A stretch of 64,000 bases of DNA from Bugulina stolonifera (lineage: Eukaryota; Bryozoa; Gymnolaemata; Cheilostomatida; Bugulidae): positions 9,160,376 through 9,224,375 of the forward strand of contig OW285194.1 of NCBI GenBank assembly GCA_935421135.1. Reading direction: 5' to 3'. The first letter of the stretch is position 1. Each line of letters opens with the position of its first letter. The notes beneath the pieces are model-generated. The model was not told the DNA's origin and did no database searches. It saw only the letters and a list, made by a program, of their open reading frames with translations. The translations under genes were made by a program, and so were the position numbers. This document shows, one piece after another, positions 9,725 to 24,700 of the stretch.

Positions 9725-12700
9725 ATGCTACCTAGCAAAGAGAAGCCTCCACTCAGACCACCAGTTCCATCTAGGCGCCCTCCAAGGCCACCTCCACCTT
9801 CTCTGAACAAAGTGATAAATGTAGATCAAGAAGTAGGTTTTCTATCACTCAAGTTACCATAAATTTTGCTATTGACACAAAGTACAACGTAGTTGACTAC
9901 TGGATTTTACATGTAGCTTGTGCTATCAATGTTATCCTAAATAAATATAGCATATAACATAAGTGTAGTTCAGCTTAATTACAGTATACAAAACAATGTT
10001 CGCTTTCATTACTGCCATTATAATTACGTATACGCTGTGCCTTATGCAAACCAAATTTTCAGTTTCAAACTGAAAGGTCTCCACACATCATGTAGCTTAT
10101 GTAATTATCTATTTGCCACATAATATAGATAATAATGTGCGAAGACCTCAGTTACATTGGTAAAACCAACGCTTACATAATATTGGAGTTAATACATATC
10201 AATATTCTTGAGATGTTAGTCTGTAACTGTTTATCTAGTCGTTAGATAATATGCATAATATACTGCGTGTAAGATATACATATGAACTGTATAATCGTCT
10301 AGACTGCAGTTGGAATCAAACAGCTGGGATAATGGGAATAAAAATATAAATCTATATGAATTACATTTTTACATGGCACTGAATTTGATTACATCTTCTG
10401 TTGTTGTTTTACAGCAACAGAAGGAATCTCCATACGCAGCCACCAAATATGAAGAACAATCATTGACCTCTCAACAAAAGTCAAAATCACAAGGTGCTGT
10501 AAGACAACCCCGGTCAACATCTCGAAATAGAAACAAGCGAAGAGCACCCACGCCGACAAAAAGTGAACGTAGTCCATCTTTAGAATCTAATAATTTCGAG
10601 AAAAATGGGAAGGTATACCAGCAAACATCTCGATCGACATCTCGGAATAGAAATAAGCGTAAAGCTCCTTCTCCGGAGGGAATTGTGGGAAAAGATGAGC
10701 ATATATTAACTGTGACAGCTTCTCATATCTCTTCAGGATGTGATAGAGAAAGTAGCGGTGGACTCTCCATGGGAGATGCCACATCAGAAGATGAATCAGC
10801 CTCATGCATTGACATGCTGCCTCATGCTAACCACCTGTTGTCTAGTGACAGGCATGAAAAAGTCATGTGTCAGACACTACAGCCTACTCCCGATGAGGTA
10901 ACGGCTGTCGTTGATGACAATGTACATGTATTATATGTAACATCACCTACATCTGATGACACAGCACCTGCACCAGATGACTCAGCACCTGCACCTGATG
11001 TCGATGATATTACAGTACCACAAGCTACTCTTAGCCATAGAAGAGTTACCTTCTCTGCTCATGATGCTTTAATTATAGACAGTGTTACATGGGAAGACGA
11101 TTCAGATACAAACAATGAATCTAATGATCTCAAGATAGATTTCCAATCAATAGAAGACGACGTGGAAAGCTACGACTCAAGTTATTTGCCAGCAGCTCAT
11201 TACCACCATGGAGGTGATATTGTTGATCATGTGACAATAAGTAGTGATACAATTGAAGTCTCGCCAGCGGCTGTAAGAAGTGAACTGGATGGTGATCGTG
11301 TCACTTTAGACAGCGATGACTCAGCTACACTGACTGATGAGCATTTGATATGCGATGAAGTGGATGAGCTGTTGAACGAAAATGCAGAGTTGGTGGCAGG
11401 TGAGTGTTTCTGCCCTAACTAGTCTAGCATTGTGGTTGATGTGCCTGAATACTGCCAAAGGCAAAAGATTTCAAAATCAAACGTCAAATTACAATTTGAA
11501 AACAAATACAAATTGAATATGGAGAAAATTGAGATCTTGCCTGACCCCAAGTAAAGCGTCACGGGTAAATATTTCTCTACCACACGTATGTCTAGGATGT
11601 TTGTTTCCTCATGGATGGGATTGTTGTAGCACCAAAACAGTAACTATGGCCCACCACTACCAAAGTTCATGGCAACAAAAAACTTTATGTACAGTGCATA
11701 AATAGGCAAAACTAATTTTCCAAAGATACAAGAACTTGTAACGATAGTCTGACATACTTTGCAATCCACGTTAATTACTATCACACCAATAGCCCACTTA
11801 GCGTGATAGATTAAAATATGTTGGCACATGATCAGTACCACCCATGAAATCATCTGAACTTTTGCCAGGAGGAAAGAGGTCAAGCTATCCTCCCAAAATA
11901 TCAAAATGTTATTACTTTGTCATAATTATCTGTATGGTTAATTTCATCACACATACGCTCTGCATGCATGGTTTGTGGTGGGCTGTATGGTGTTATGAGT
12001 GATAGCTCACACCCTTTGCAACTTCGCATAATATTATTCATCCCATAGCAACAAGCAAATTATCATCAAATGGTATATTCATGTACTCGAGAAATTTTAA
12101 TAAATTACAATACTGGAAACAAAATGTTATATTATGACATGACTTGGTAGTTGTTGTGAGGTGGCGTGCCAGTGGTATGCAAGGGAGTACGTTTAACTCC
12201 ACTCATAACCATTCTTGTTTTTACCACGGGTGGACATACATAGACAGTACGCCTAGTCTCCTCGTTAAGGAAATGAAAGGTTGGAAATTTATCTGAAGGC
12301 GGTTTTCACAAATGCTGCAAAGAGTAGCGGCATCATAGGTCTACAATACATCAGAGGTAAATTCTAGTTTTCTCTCAAAGGGTTTGAAGTTCGTCTATAC
12401 ACTGAGTCATAGAAGCTGCATGGAAGGCGTCAAAGGACGGTGAATCACGGAATGTCGCCTTCAGAAGCAAAGAATGTCATGCTGCATCTATAGCTGACAT
12501 CTGACAGTAGCAGAAGGGATATATTAATTGGTATGCACACCATGTCTACTTTAACAGCAATTTAGTATTTGAGTGACACCACAGCGTTTTTTATAGCAAT
12601 GTAATAACATAGTGTTGTCGGGCAGCATTCATAACATTGCATCATTTGGCGGCATACCCTACTGGTCACTGATCTAACTCAGCTAGAGAAAACATGGATT

Positions 12701-15700
12701 TTATGAGAAGAAAAAAAGTCAGCAAAAGAGAGTCGGCGGACATTGTGCTACTGAGTATGAATACTATACAGCGAGGTGGCCAATCAGATGACCGTATGTC
12801 TATAAATAGCTACAGATGTAAGTATATGATATAATGTAGATGTAGAAATTTGACCATGTAATACAGTGTATGCAGCGAACTATTGGAAGACCAGCATGAA
12901 ATTAATAACAATAGACAGAATTTTGTTCTTCAAAACATCACACATGCCTACATGTGTAATATAATAACAGGAACGGAGAGTCACACTTATCCTGGGATCT
13001 AACTATTCTCAGTTCTACTGTATATTTGATCATTTACTTTCGTTTGGTTGTTTGGAACTCAGGCTAGGTCAAGATGAAACCAGTAGACTAAATGTGTAAT
13101 GAGCAACCTTGAATTGAGAGGTTGAAAGGTCATGCATAGATTTTTATTATTATTTCTGCAACACAGCTGCAGGGTCTGTAGTCTTTTTATGATATTGCAA
13201 GTGAACGTTTGAATACAGTACATTTGGGTTAAAATTTGCCACCAAAGTGGAGGCATTGTAATTTCATGAAAATGCAATGGAATTTGGCAAGCTGGCAATT
13301 CTTTGAATAGCTAGCCTGGTTATCAAGCACTCCAAATAAGGGAGTACAGATTGATACTGATGAATGGCTGCGCAATATAGGGCTGAGAATCCTACCCACC
13401 CCACCTTTTGTGGAAGCAGACAAGTTTGGCGTAGTGCTTGAGCCATTTGAGATTTATGTCTAGTTTCTAGTCCTGCAGCTAAATTTTACAAGGTCAAAGT
13501 ACTTGGTTGAACTTCTCGTAGGAGAAGCTGTCTTTTCCAATGTAACATGTCGACAACCAAGCCTACATACAAAGCCCAGAGAGAGACGCACAACCATAAG
13601 ATGTATGGTTAATGAGAAATGTGAGTCATTGCATTCTAACTAATCTGCTACATATTCTTTGCACAATACGTAGGATTAAACAGCCTTGGGTAGCAGCCAT
13701 AGGCAGCAGTCATAGGAATTCCCTTCTTTACTTCTTCATCGCCCCATAATCCGAAAACCTTTAGAAACATACAACACACAGAACAGTGATATACCTAACA
13801 AATGTGACACAAATATGAATATACTTCAAAAGTGTACCAACAAGCATGTGAATATACATTTACATGTATAAACTGGCAAAATTAATTTGGCCCATCATGT
13901 AAGTTCATACATAGATGTGTTGTTGGTTGAATGTTGCATTATTTGATTATGCAGGTAAAAATGCTAATTAAACAGGCTATTTATATTTCCATTATTTACA
14001 TATAGCCTTCATTCAAATTCCACATGTTTGATTTCAAAGAACTAATTGCTCATGCGTATTCAACCAATGTGGTATGCATGCCATTATTTTACCATCAATT
14101 TAATTATTTTATCTACAGTTGAATGGGCAGAAAGAAATTTTAATACACATTATTTTTTAATAACAGCAGTTTTGATGCTGCAATCATATTAATATTATTA
14201 TAATTCACTAATTTCAATGAGCAGTACTCAAAAAGTCTCCATCCCTTTCTATGGTAAGCAGTTGATTGCGCACTTTGCTCAAATTTGCTTATCTGAGGAA
14301 TTTGATATCCTGGAATTTCCTAGTTGGTAATACTAGTGGTATTTTTGTTATATTTAAATCCAGTAGAAATATCTCTCGGTTAGCTACTTTATAATCATAC
14401 CAAATTTAGCAGTTCACTTATAACATTGTAAACTGTCTATTAGCATAAGCCAATGAGAATAATATCTTCTGGTACCTGGAGCATGTAGTGCCAGCAGCTG
14501 TAAAATAATATTTCAACCTTTTTAGAACTTAGTCATACACAATATAGTCCTACAACAAAATGGCCTCCAGTCCTGCAGTTCATTGGCAGACTTATTTTTA
14601 AATTGATTAGTACACCCAAGCTAGTGCTAGTCTTCTATGCTAATGTCCACCTTCAACACAATGGGTAGGCAACTCCCAAATATCATACTCCATTGCTTAT
14701 ATTATTACTAACATGGTTTGTGTTATTTTTAGTATACTCTAACTGTTTAGTTTATTACTACTATTTTGTGTGTGTCACAACCATGAATAAGTACACTATG
14801 TATCTATGGTATCAGATTGAAAGTGAGGCTGTATCCAGCTGACATTGCGATAACCTATTAGTGTAAGGTATAGATATCGTCAAGAAAGAGCAAATACCAC
14901 CATTATCATGATATGCCTCAGCCAGGAATTTTGTTCGTGAATAAAAAATTTGGTGGCAGTCTTATTCTCCAAAAAGAATAGCTTTAGCTTTATGAGCAAA
15001 GCTCTAGCTCTAGCACTAAGTATTGACTCTTAGTACAATGTTGTTCTTTTAATAATGTACAGGTCCTTAAATGGTATTGAACCTAACACTGCGTAGGTTA
15101 CTCAGTATTCATATGGCCAGTGGTAAATAGACATTTTAAATGTTTTCAGAGTGTTTCTAACTGAAATTTTCGAACAGTCACAAATTCATGGGCTACACAT
15201 TACACAATTCACATGGACGTGAGGTTGAGATGTATCTCAGTGTTTGGTTAGAGGGTCAATCGTTCAGACAGAAAGTCCATGAATCTTGACATAGTCTGAA
15301 ACTGTTGTCACACTATCAATGTCATGACTTCTCCAAAATGAAATTAATTACAGGAGCATATATCGTTACAACAAATACCCTTCTACATTGTAGCAGTCAG
15401 CGTTTATGGTACTGAGAATGAGGCACCTCTAAGATCAAGAGAGAGGCGCAGGAAACAGAAAGATCAGGCGCCACGCCCACCTAGCCTTAGAGCACCATCT
15501 CTCCAGGACATGGCTCTCAAGATGGACCCGAGGAATTATAAATTTGAGGTCAACGATTTAGCAGAGCCAAGTCGTAAGTAACATCAATAGCAATGTTTCA
15601 ACATGTTAAATGCTGAATTATCATAACTATATGCCTGTATTAGTGTCTTCGACCAAAAACAGGTAGGAGTGTGAGAGATTTCAGCATTATGACAATCAGG

Positions 15701-18700
15701 CCTATATTAGAGCAATGAGGTAACCAATATACTTGTACAATGTACCACTATGCAGTTCAGGTTATGATTGATAATAATGGCAGACCCTCAATTCTGAATA
15801 TGTCAGTGGTATTTTATACCACGGCTAGGTGTGTCTTATTTTGTAGTGGTGTGTGAGCTTACCAAGTTCTCACCACCACTCTTCAGTCAATGCCTGCTAT
15901 GAACCCAGCGTGAAGCACTGCTACAACGCCTGAACAGACAGTGCTGGTGCTGCCATTTTTCACCTGCCCCGTCGTGACGTGGCTGCTCTTGTATCGATAA
16001 TCTGTTATGAAAAGCTGTACTCAAGCTCCTCAAGAATGCTTTAGAGGATCACAACTACACGTATAATAATCACATTTTTCTTGGGCTAAAGTTTTCTTGT
16101 ATTGCACCTGACAACTAAAACTGATAGGTGATAATATGTACAATATGTGGTACTCTCTTGAATTACATGTAAATGGGACGTTACAATTAGATTGATAATT
16201 GGTATGAGCTAGGGCCTGGTTTAAGAATAGCAAAAAGGTTATCCCGAGAAAGAATCTTCATGTCATTGAAATTTAACATTAAAGGTAAAAAGCTATTTGT
16301 ATGAAGTAAAATAGGATTTCAGCAAAGTGGATAATAGTCTTGGGAAAGTGACTACAACTAAATTGGTATTTAGAAGTTGTTCCTTCTTTGATCAGAGTGA
16401 GTAGATAACTTCAAAACCTGGCTTACCTTACATAAAGTAAGAACGCACTGCCTTTGTACAAGTATGTTATGTTTAATATGCAATGAGAACTCAATTCCAA
16501 ACTTTTATTTCAGTAGTAATGCTTTTAATCACCTTGTTCAATTGAAGCCATTATTGTAACATGCATGCCTCTCATGTTACGGTATTCTAAACTTAAGTAC
16601 CATTATTAGAAGTTGTTCTCCCTTATTTTATAAGGTAGGACAACTTTTAATTGCGATCGATGAGTGCCTATCACTCAACTCCCTACTTGCATAAAATCCC
16701 ACAGATATACAGAGAGGTAGGTATGCATACAAGTGTGTTGGGGCTGTTGGAGATGACTGACTAGAACTTGCTTCCCCTTTTAAACCGTGTTTGCGACAAT
16801 CACTTAAGCCAACAACCTCGAACAAAGTTATTGCAGTTAAAAAACTCAATCTGTTACAATACAATACTAATTGAAACTACATGTAATTTCAGACTAGTAG
16901 TCCAAGTGAGTGCAGGTAAATATACATGGTATTAATACGTATATATATACATGTACATGTAGACTCCACATGTACATGTATATTCTGTTTGCAGATAAAC
17001 ACATCGAGGGCTTCAGAGTTTCGATAGAAACAATTAATAATAATTTAGCATTATTTTCTATCCTTGGCCACATGGTATGTTGCCAAGTGCCAGCATATTT
17101 TCACAAACCTGTACTTTAATTTGTACGGCTTAGGTGGAAACCAGTGGCATATATTATATTATAGTACAGTTTGACAGATCCAAAATTTGGTATAAAAATG
17201 AAACGACCTTCAATTTACTGTATATATATCAGTAAACAAGTAGGAATGCACATGCTTATATTCCTTCCATGAAGTTTGGTGCCATGGTTGGCAGAAAATA
17301 GATTACACCCACAATCACCATCGCAACAGTAAAATATTAAAATTCTAGCGGTTTTAAACATCTAGTTTTTACTGTTACAGCAAACGGTTGTGCCGGCTCA
17401 TGGTGCACTTGTTCTCTTATCCATGAGCACACCGATGGAAATGTTTATTCAAATTATCAAATTCAATATTTTTTATTAGCTCCATGACTTTATAGTCCAA
17501 ACTACTAGAATTTAATATATACTGTGTTACATATAACAGTGATTACAGTGTTACAAGTTAGGTAACCCTCAACACAATTGATGAGTTGGGAAGACAACTC
17601 CATGTCTCACTTGCAAATTATTTTAGAATGCAGAACTAGAACAAGAATTGTTGAGCTACTAGCATATTAAATAAATACATGTACAAGCATTGTATGTATG
17701 CATGAAAATTGACTTCAATTACGTTGCATAATATGTACAAAAACTACAAGAATCGTCGTGACATACAATCTACATGTACATGTACAATGTACATCTACAT
17801 GTACATTGTACATGTACATTGTACATGTAGTTGTGCTGTACATGTAGAAACTATTCCTCTTACTTAGCAATTAGGGAATTCATAGCAGTCACTGTTATTA
17901 TCAGGTAGGCTGATTTCAATGATTCAAAATCTAAATGTTTTGTGTTTTGTTTTATGGTTGCTGTCGGGCATCTAACCATCCTATGGGCATCTAACCATCC
18001 TATTTATATAAGTGACAGGAGTGTGTGATACTTGAACATGTGACCCTAAAATATGTAAATCAATAAGGGTAGCATGATGGTGTAATGGTTAACTTGCTTA
18101 TTTGTAGATAATTGATTGATCTGTAGACTTTAGAGTCACAGGTTTAAGTCCCAACACATTCCTACCGTGGAAGGTGAGCTCTTCCATTCAGAGCCCTGCT
18201 CTTGTCACTCATACAAGGTCAAGCTTCTGAGGTCTGTTAAATAGGATGGCTAAATGCAAGACAGTAACAAAAATAAGTAGACCACTAGACCGCCCTGCCA
18301 CCCCCTGTTTTGAGAGCAAAATGTATAATCAAATGATTTCACACTGTACAAGAGTTAGCGATTTCAAATGCATTGTTTAAAGAGATTTTCAACCACCTAT
18401 GTCTGATGAGCTAACCAGTTCAGTTCAGAAAATTTTGAATTTTGAATGTCAATGCAAACTTCTAGATGTCATTGAAAGGGCAGTTTGCATATCCAGCCAT
18501 CCCTGACAACAAATCTGGTGACTGGTGACCTCCCTAAAAGTTTTAATATAAAATCATCCAAGCAATTTGCGATGCGATATTCCACAGAACTTTGACTAAC
18601 CTCCAGTGAATACACCATACTTTACTTCATGTACTTTGAATTTGTATTTCCTTTCCAAGAATGGGGGAGGAAACCTCTAATGCCATTTAACATGGAATTA

Positions 18701-21700
18701 TTTTATATAAAAAGATAATGCTAACATACTAACAAGAATGGTATACTGTTTTATATACATGTATACATAAGTCTATACTGCAGTAAATGACGATAGATTA
18801 TAGTTCATATAAAGGAAGTATAGATACATAAATCAGTAATGGCTGTTGTTTGCTGATCATCCGCCAACATTGCTATTAATATTGTATTAAATCAGGCCTA
18901 AAGATTCTGTCCTGCAGTTTAGTCAATCTGCCTATTATATATATGTACTATCTGTGCATTTAGCCTCGGTTAGAATTATTCAAAAACTCTTGTTAAAAGA
19001 TTCGCCTCGTATGCTTCACAAATATACCTGATTGATCGACATTTGAGGTATCAAATCAAATTGCCGTGACTACCGTTTCCCTTTAAAGCTGCTCATACTG
19101 TCGTTTCTCTCTAAGCATGCCAAATTTAAAATAAATAATTATAATGTTGTTCGAATGCTCAATACAGGAGTGACTTTATTTACCGAATTTGGCACACTGA
19201 TTGCGAGATGACTCATCTGCAGATTATATTCACTAATTTAATTGAACAACTCGATCTCTTGTCTCGTGCTTCCTCAATTTTGTTACTCTCAATCCACAGT
19301 TCTATTAATAGTGATTAAAGGCTCCTAGCACTTCGCTAACAGGTAAGGTGCCTGACAAATGCCACACATCACAGTTTGCATGTGAGACCGAATGGTAATT
19401 ATGCACAATTATGCTTGGCTAGCTAATGGCAGAGGACTAAAACAGCGGTGTAGCTGTCACAAAGAAAGCTGTTACGGGAAAGACCTCGAATAAGATCGCA
19501 TAAACTGAAGCTCTGGCCACAAGATCGCAAACTTAGACAAAACTCAAGACGACATTCTTTAATTTCGAGGGTGTAAGCGAATGAGTAAAATTATGGAATC
19601 CTAACATGCTTACTGCAGGCGATTCCGCCCCGAAACATGCATTCATTTGCACTCCCCAATTTTTGCAAAAATTGCTACAGCTACATAGCCCAGGTTCTTC
19701 TTCACTAGTTAAATACATTGTAGTTATGGTCCAACCTGCAACATTGTTTTCTACCTAAAATAACAAAGGTAATCAGGCTAACCTAAATTTTTTTAGATGT
19801 AAAGAGGGAGCATACATCATTTACAGGTAGAAATCTTGGCATAATGTATCATTCAATTCACCTTCAACTGTCAATCACCTGTCAAGCACCGAGTTAGTCA
19901 TATCTAAAGGCTGTTATGTAACTCGTGATTTTTACTGTGGCAATGCATCATAATCTGTCCAATATGGTTGACAGACAGTTTTTGACATATGCAATAAAAC
20001 GCAGGAGTCAAGGACAGACTTGCAAATTACGGTCATCACCTTGATCTCATTACAGTTCAATACCAGAGTTGATGCTATTCTTTGTATTTCCTCTCACACT
20101 CCCTCCATATGTTTTCTGTATGAATATCATCTCTTTTAATCAGCAGAACTTGTGGATAATCATATACTTTTACCTTGCCCATCCCAGTGGTGAAAAATGC
20201 TAAATTGGCACGTGCTTTAATGCAAATTTGTATAATTTGACTTGTACCTCAGCAACTGTAGCACCACATCACACCGGTGATAGTAGGTATGTTACTACCT
20301 ATGTTCATACACAGTAAAATTCCAATTTAGTTTTTCTGTATTGAACAGAAAGCAATATTTTGGCAACAGAAAACTTAAATTGCATAAATTAATATAATTT
20401 TTCAAGTGACGAAATCTCTGAAAATAGCAAGCTTTTACTACCCTTGTTTTTTTGCAAATTTACATTTGAAACAACTACCTACATGTACCTGTATCCTACC
20501 TGCAGAGTCATTGAACCCAAAATGGCACATAACTTAATTTGGTTACTGACTTTGAGCTCTGAAAATATGCCGGTGGATGCTTATTGTTGCCAAATCTCAA
20601 AAATGTAAAATGAGTGATGTCATTTAAAAACTAACACACATATTGAACAGAACAGAGAGATACACATGTTCATCCATATATACATACAAACTTACACACA
20701 CATTGAACAGAACAGAGAGATACACATGTTCACTGTAATGTATGAACTAAGAGAGGTCATTCATTGGCTGCTGACCTCTTAAAATAATCAGCAGAATGAA
20801 CACGCTTTTTTTCTGGTACACTTACAATTGCATAATATGCATGATACTTGTCGATCACCCCAGCAATATCTATTGTCACTTGCCAGTAAACTCATAGTAA
20901 TTGGTGTTCCCATACAGCTGTAGATCTTTCTAAGTTTGCCCACAGCAATAAATGACAACTGCCACACCCCTACCCAGATTCACTCTGTTCTAAAAATAAA
21001 TTTATGCACAGATTTAAGTGTGCTATATAACTTACAGCATTTATAGCCGATTTATTACAGACTACAAGTTATGTAAATTATAGCTCCTATGTTATGACGG
21101 CATGTATATGTACTTTATTACAATCACTTGTGATGTTACGACTAGGTATTGGTGCAAACTAGCTTGACAATCCTGTTACACAGCACACTTTGTACCTGTT
21201 CACCAGGATATAGATATGGAACATGTAGTTAGTAGCTCCATTACTACAACTGTGTCGGTACAATCTCACTCCTCAGTTGTGTGGACTAAATGATGGCCAT
21301 AGTTAGCCAAAGACGAGCTGGTGCAGTGGTTAATATCTCTGTACCCAAGCGATGGGGTTTCGCAGAGCCCCTACTGGCTCAAATCTCAATCGAGAATGGG
21401 TAATTTCTACAGATGTGGAACCAGGTCCCAGGCTACTAATAAATAAATCCCTTGTATGAAAGAATACAACGTAAGAAAGACGACCAAACCCGTTAGAACC
21501 CATTAGAGAAATAGTGGTAGTTATATCATAATATGTAGGTCAAACTGAGGGTGTTAACACCCTCAGTTAATGATACAAGTACATTAAGACCCCAAGTACA
21601 AGTACAAGACCCCAAGCTAATGATACAAGTACAACTACTATGTCATACATGACTTTAATTGAAGTCATGTATGACATAGTAGTTGTACTTGTATCATTAG

Positions 21701-24700
21701 CTTGGGGTCCTGTCTATCCACTTCTCACTAGTAAGAAGGATGAAAATAGGTTAACAACCATTTCTTCATTTAAATGTCACTGTTTTTCAGTCTATGAGTT
21801 ACAAATTATAAAATGTCTGAAAATTCAAAAATTAAAAGGGTGTGTCTGACTAACTATTGTAACCTAGACTTCTGACTCTGTGTGCTGCATAATATTATAA
21901 TATAGAGACTAGTAACACTGATACTGTGATCCGTGATGGTAGCTTTATGTCATTACTTTTCTGACATCTTTTTGGTGTGTGAAAAGTAAGCATTTACTTT
22001 TGTTTCACGTCAACCAAGTTATTTTATTTGAAGCTAAGAAGAGAGTTGAAGATCACAGGTAACAGTCACAGCTGAGTTTCCCTGAAAAAATTGAAGGTTA
22101 AAATTAGGGTGGGAAAGTGAGACTTGAGTGGGTGGGACTCTGTGGTATCGTAGTTTAGGTGAAATTCAGCAGACCTGACACGTTGACAGGTATTTAGTCA
22201 CTGGTCAGATAGATCCTTTGGTCCTATGTATCAGATATACTGAATAGGTCTATCTTTCAACTGATGTCTGCAGGTCATCTATCAAAAGCCTTAGGCACAA
22301 GTCACCTTGCAATGTGAATTGATTTATTGCTAGAATCTCAACAATACACTACTTGGTCTTATAAACAGTTTACTGTACATGTAATTTGTTACCATAGCAA
22401 CGTAACATGACGATACTTGATCTGAGCTCTGGCAAATAATTTAGTGCAAATGAGGGTGGTTTGTGACACGTATCAGTATGTCGGGATAAAGTTAAGTTTG
22501 ATCACAGGCAGGAATAGCTAACAGTTAGTTAGCTGTGTGATGGCAAGAACTACGCTTGGTAGGTGTGGCTTGCGTCTTCCACTCTACAAGCACTGAAGGG
22601 AGTGGGTAGAGTGAGTCGTTGAATTATACGAGACAGTCTGCTTGGAAAGTCACTGCTGTGCGGTGAGAGAAAGAAAGACAGACAGGAAGGTGGAACAAGC
22701 TGACTAGGGGTAGACAGCAGGCTGTCAGCTGACATTCTGATTGGCTCTTTAATCTGGTCAGTAAAGCTATTAGTGGAGTTGACCTTCCGTGCTAGCTAGT
22801 CCTGATGGTTAGTAGAGAGAGTGTTATTATATAACCTGCTTTTCTATAGTGCTCCAGAGAGAAGTGCAGCCTGGTACTATTATTTGGTTGTAATTATTTA
22901 GAATATTTGAAACCCTTTTTGTCAGTTTTCTGTATCTTGACTTTCGCCGTTATCCTCGGAATATGTTTTATTTTTTCACGATCACACGACTCCAGTGTAT
23001 GCCTGCCGTGTGTGTAAAGTACACTATGTTGAAGAGGTTGTACATGTAGTTGATTTGGTTGCCAGCAGAGGATTTGCTTCTAGAAGCAGGATAATATTAT
23101 ATGGTGTTTTGGTTGTTCTTAGTAAAGTACTTTATACAACTACTATGATGATCTTACATTTGAATTACCACGATGTTGGATACGCTGTGATGCTTTGTGC
23201 CATGTAAGGTAACTCGGCCAATTTTGTACCAAGTCATAGCTTCGATACTCTGATAATGTGTGATCAAATGAAAAGATACTGTTGGCAAGTAGACAGATTT
23301 TCTTTCACAGGTACACCAGTTTTTCAGGTAGATACGCAATATCAGCAGTGTCTGGTTCACAAATTAGAGCACTGCGGTTGCAGACTAACTAATCATCTCG
23401 AAAGGAGTAATTTCTGATCTATATAAAGGGACACAGGCTAACGGATTCATAACATAGTCTGCTGACTAGGCCTAGGCCTGGGGGGATAAGAATTAGTAAG
23501 TCGTCCCTCAGTATCGAGGTATACAGATTATCAGATTTAATCTACAATAAGTCTGTGATTATCATTACGTTATGCTTAAGAAATCTCTCCCCGTTTATGA
23601 CTCACAGTTGCCTCGGAAAATAAGGTTGGTTCTTAAATTTTGGATATACCTGTTGAGGTGATTGTTAGGAACACCCGCAGCGATGCTTTCATTGTTAGTA
23701 AGATTACGGCTAGAGATACTACTACATTGTACTACTACTACATGCACTTTTATGCTCTCTCTTTTTACAAACTAAAGACATACATATAGTGAGAAGCTTG
23801 TGATAGATTAGTGGTAGGAAGATTTTTGAACTGTCAGCTAAAAGTTTCAGTTGCCTCATCAAGGCCTACTTCCAAATTTTACTTGTCTTTATGACAAAGT
23901 AGTAAAATCTATTGGTTCAACAAATGCCATTCATTTTTGGCAAATACAACTAATTTTGTGTGTGAGTTCTGTGGAATCGTTGGCCAAAGGTGTGTGTTTT
24001 TAACTGTTATGTAACAGAAAACTTGTATTTGCATATTTGACTGCGTTTGGCAGTGGAGTGCAGTTAAAAGACAGGTGGATACTATGTACGCCTGACGCCA
24101 AAGGTGTAGACCTAGCTAGCTTCATATTGTTATGTAATACATAACTTTTTATTCAACCAAAATAATGGTTTTCATGCAATAATATTATATATTGGCAGTC
24201 TGTATTATGTACTACATACCAAAATAAAAATAGGACATTATTTCCATAATGATTTAGTGAAAAGCAAAAACTACATAATGACATTATTTTATGGAATGCG
24301 CAGGCTGATCAAATCACTTTTAATGATTGATAGTCCAGGACCTTTTCAACAATACATCGTGGAACTTGTTTAATATTAATTTTATATTACATGGAATTAT
24401 TATTTTCTTATCTCAAACTTTTATTATTTGATTTTAACCGCATAGGCTAACTTTTCTGGCCAATCTTTCTTGGGGCTATTCCTGTTTTAGGAAATTCAAA
24501 GAGAGAGCTGCAGCCAATCAGTGTCTTCCTACTATCTTAATAGCCAATCACTGCTTTCCTAAAATTGGCACCAGCTAACTATTGCTTTCCGTAGAATACA
24601 GCAAATTCCTTCTTGTAATTTCAGGAGTATCCAACAATGTTCAGGCTCTAGCTGTCGCTGGAACTTCCCGCAAGGCTGCTAGGAGCGCCAGCGCCGACAG

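Larger units (their letters stand above)
15574..24624. other. Long intron 4 (9 kb) of the PEAK-type gene
   Basis: No coding exon is supported. It holds two tRNA-derived SINE-like elements (about 18067 and 21309), a TACATGTA-rich palindromic tract (about 17755-17850), a 67-bp-spaced direct duplication (20636-20735) and a perfect 48-bp inverted repeat (21608-21709). A short open segment at about 16996-17074 behind TTTGCAG and before GTATGT is not phase-compatible with the flanking exons and is left out. Confidence 0.6.

Noticed and set aside
16910..17119. Possible extra exon of the PEAK-type gene at about 16996-17074
   Set aside because: It has acceptor and donor but ends in phase 0, which cannot join exon 24625 in frame.
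18067..18140. Candidate tRNA gene
   Set aside because: Box A and box B are present, but arms do not pair as a tRNA and a long unrelated tail follows, as in a SINE.
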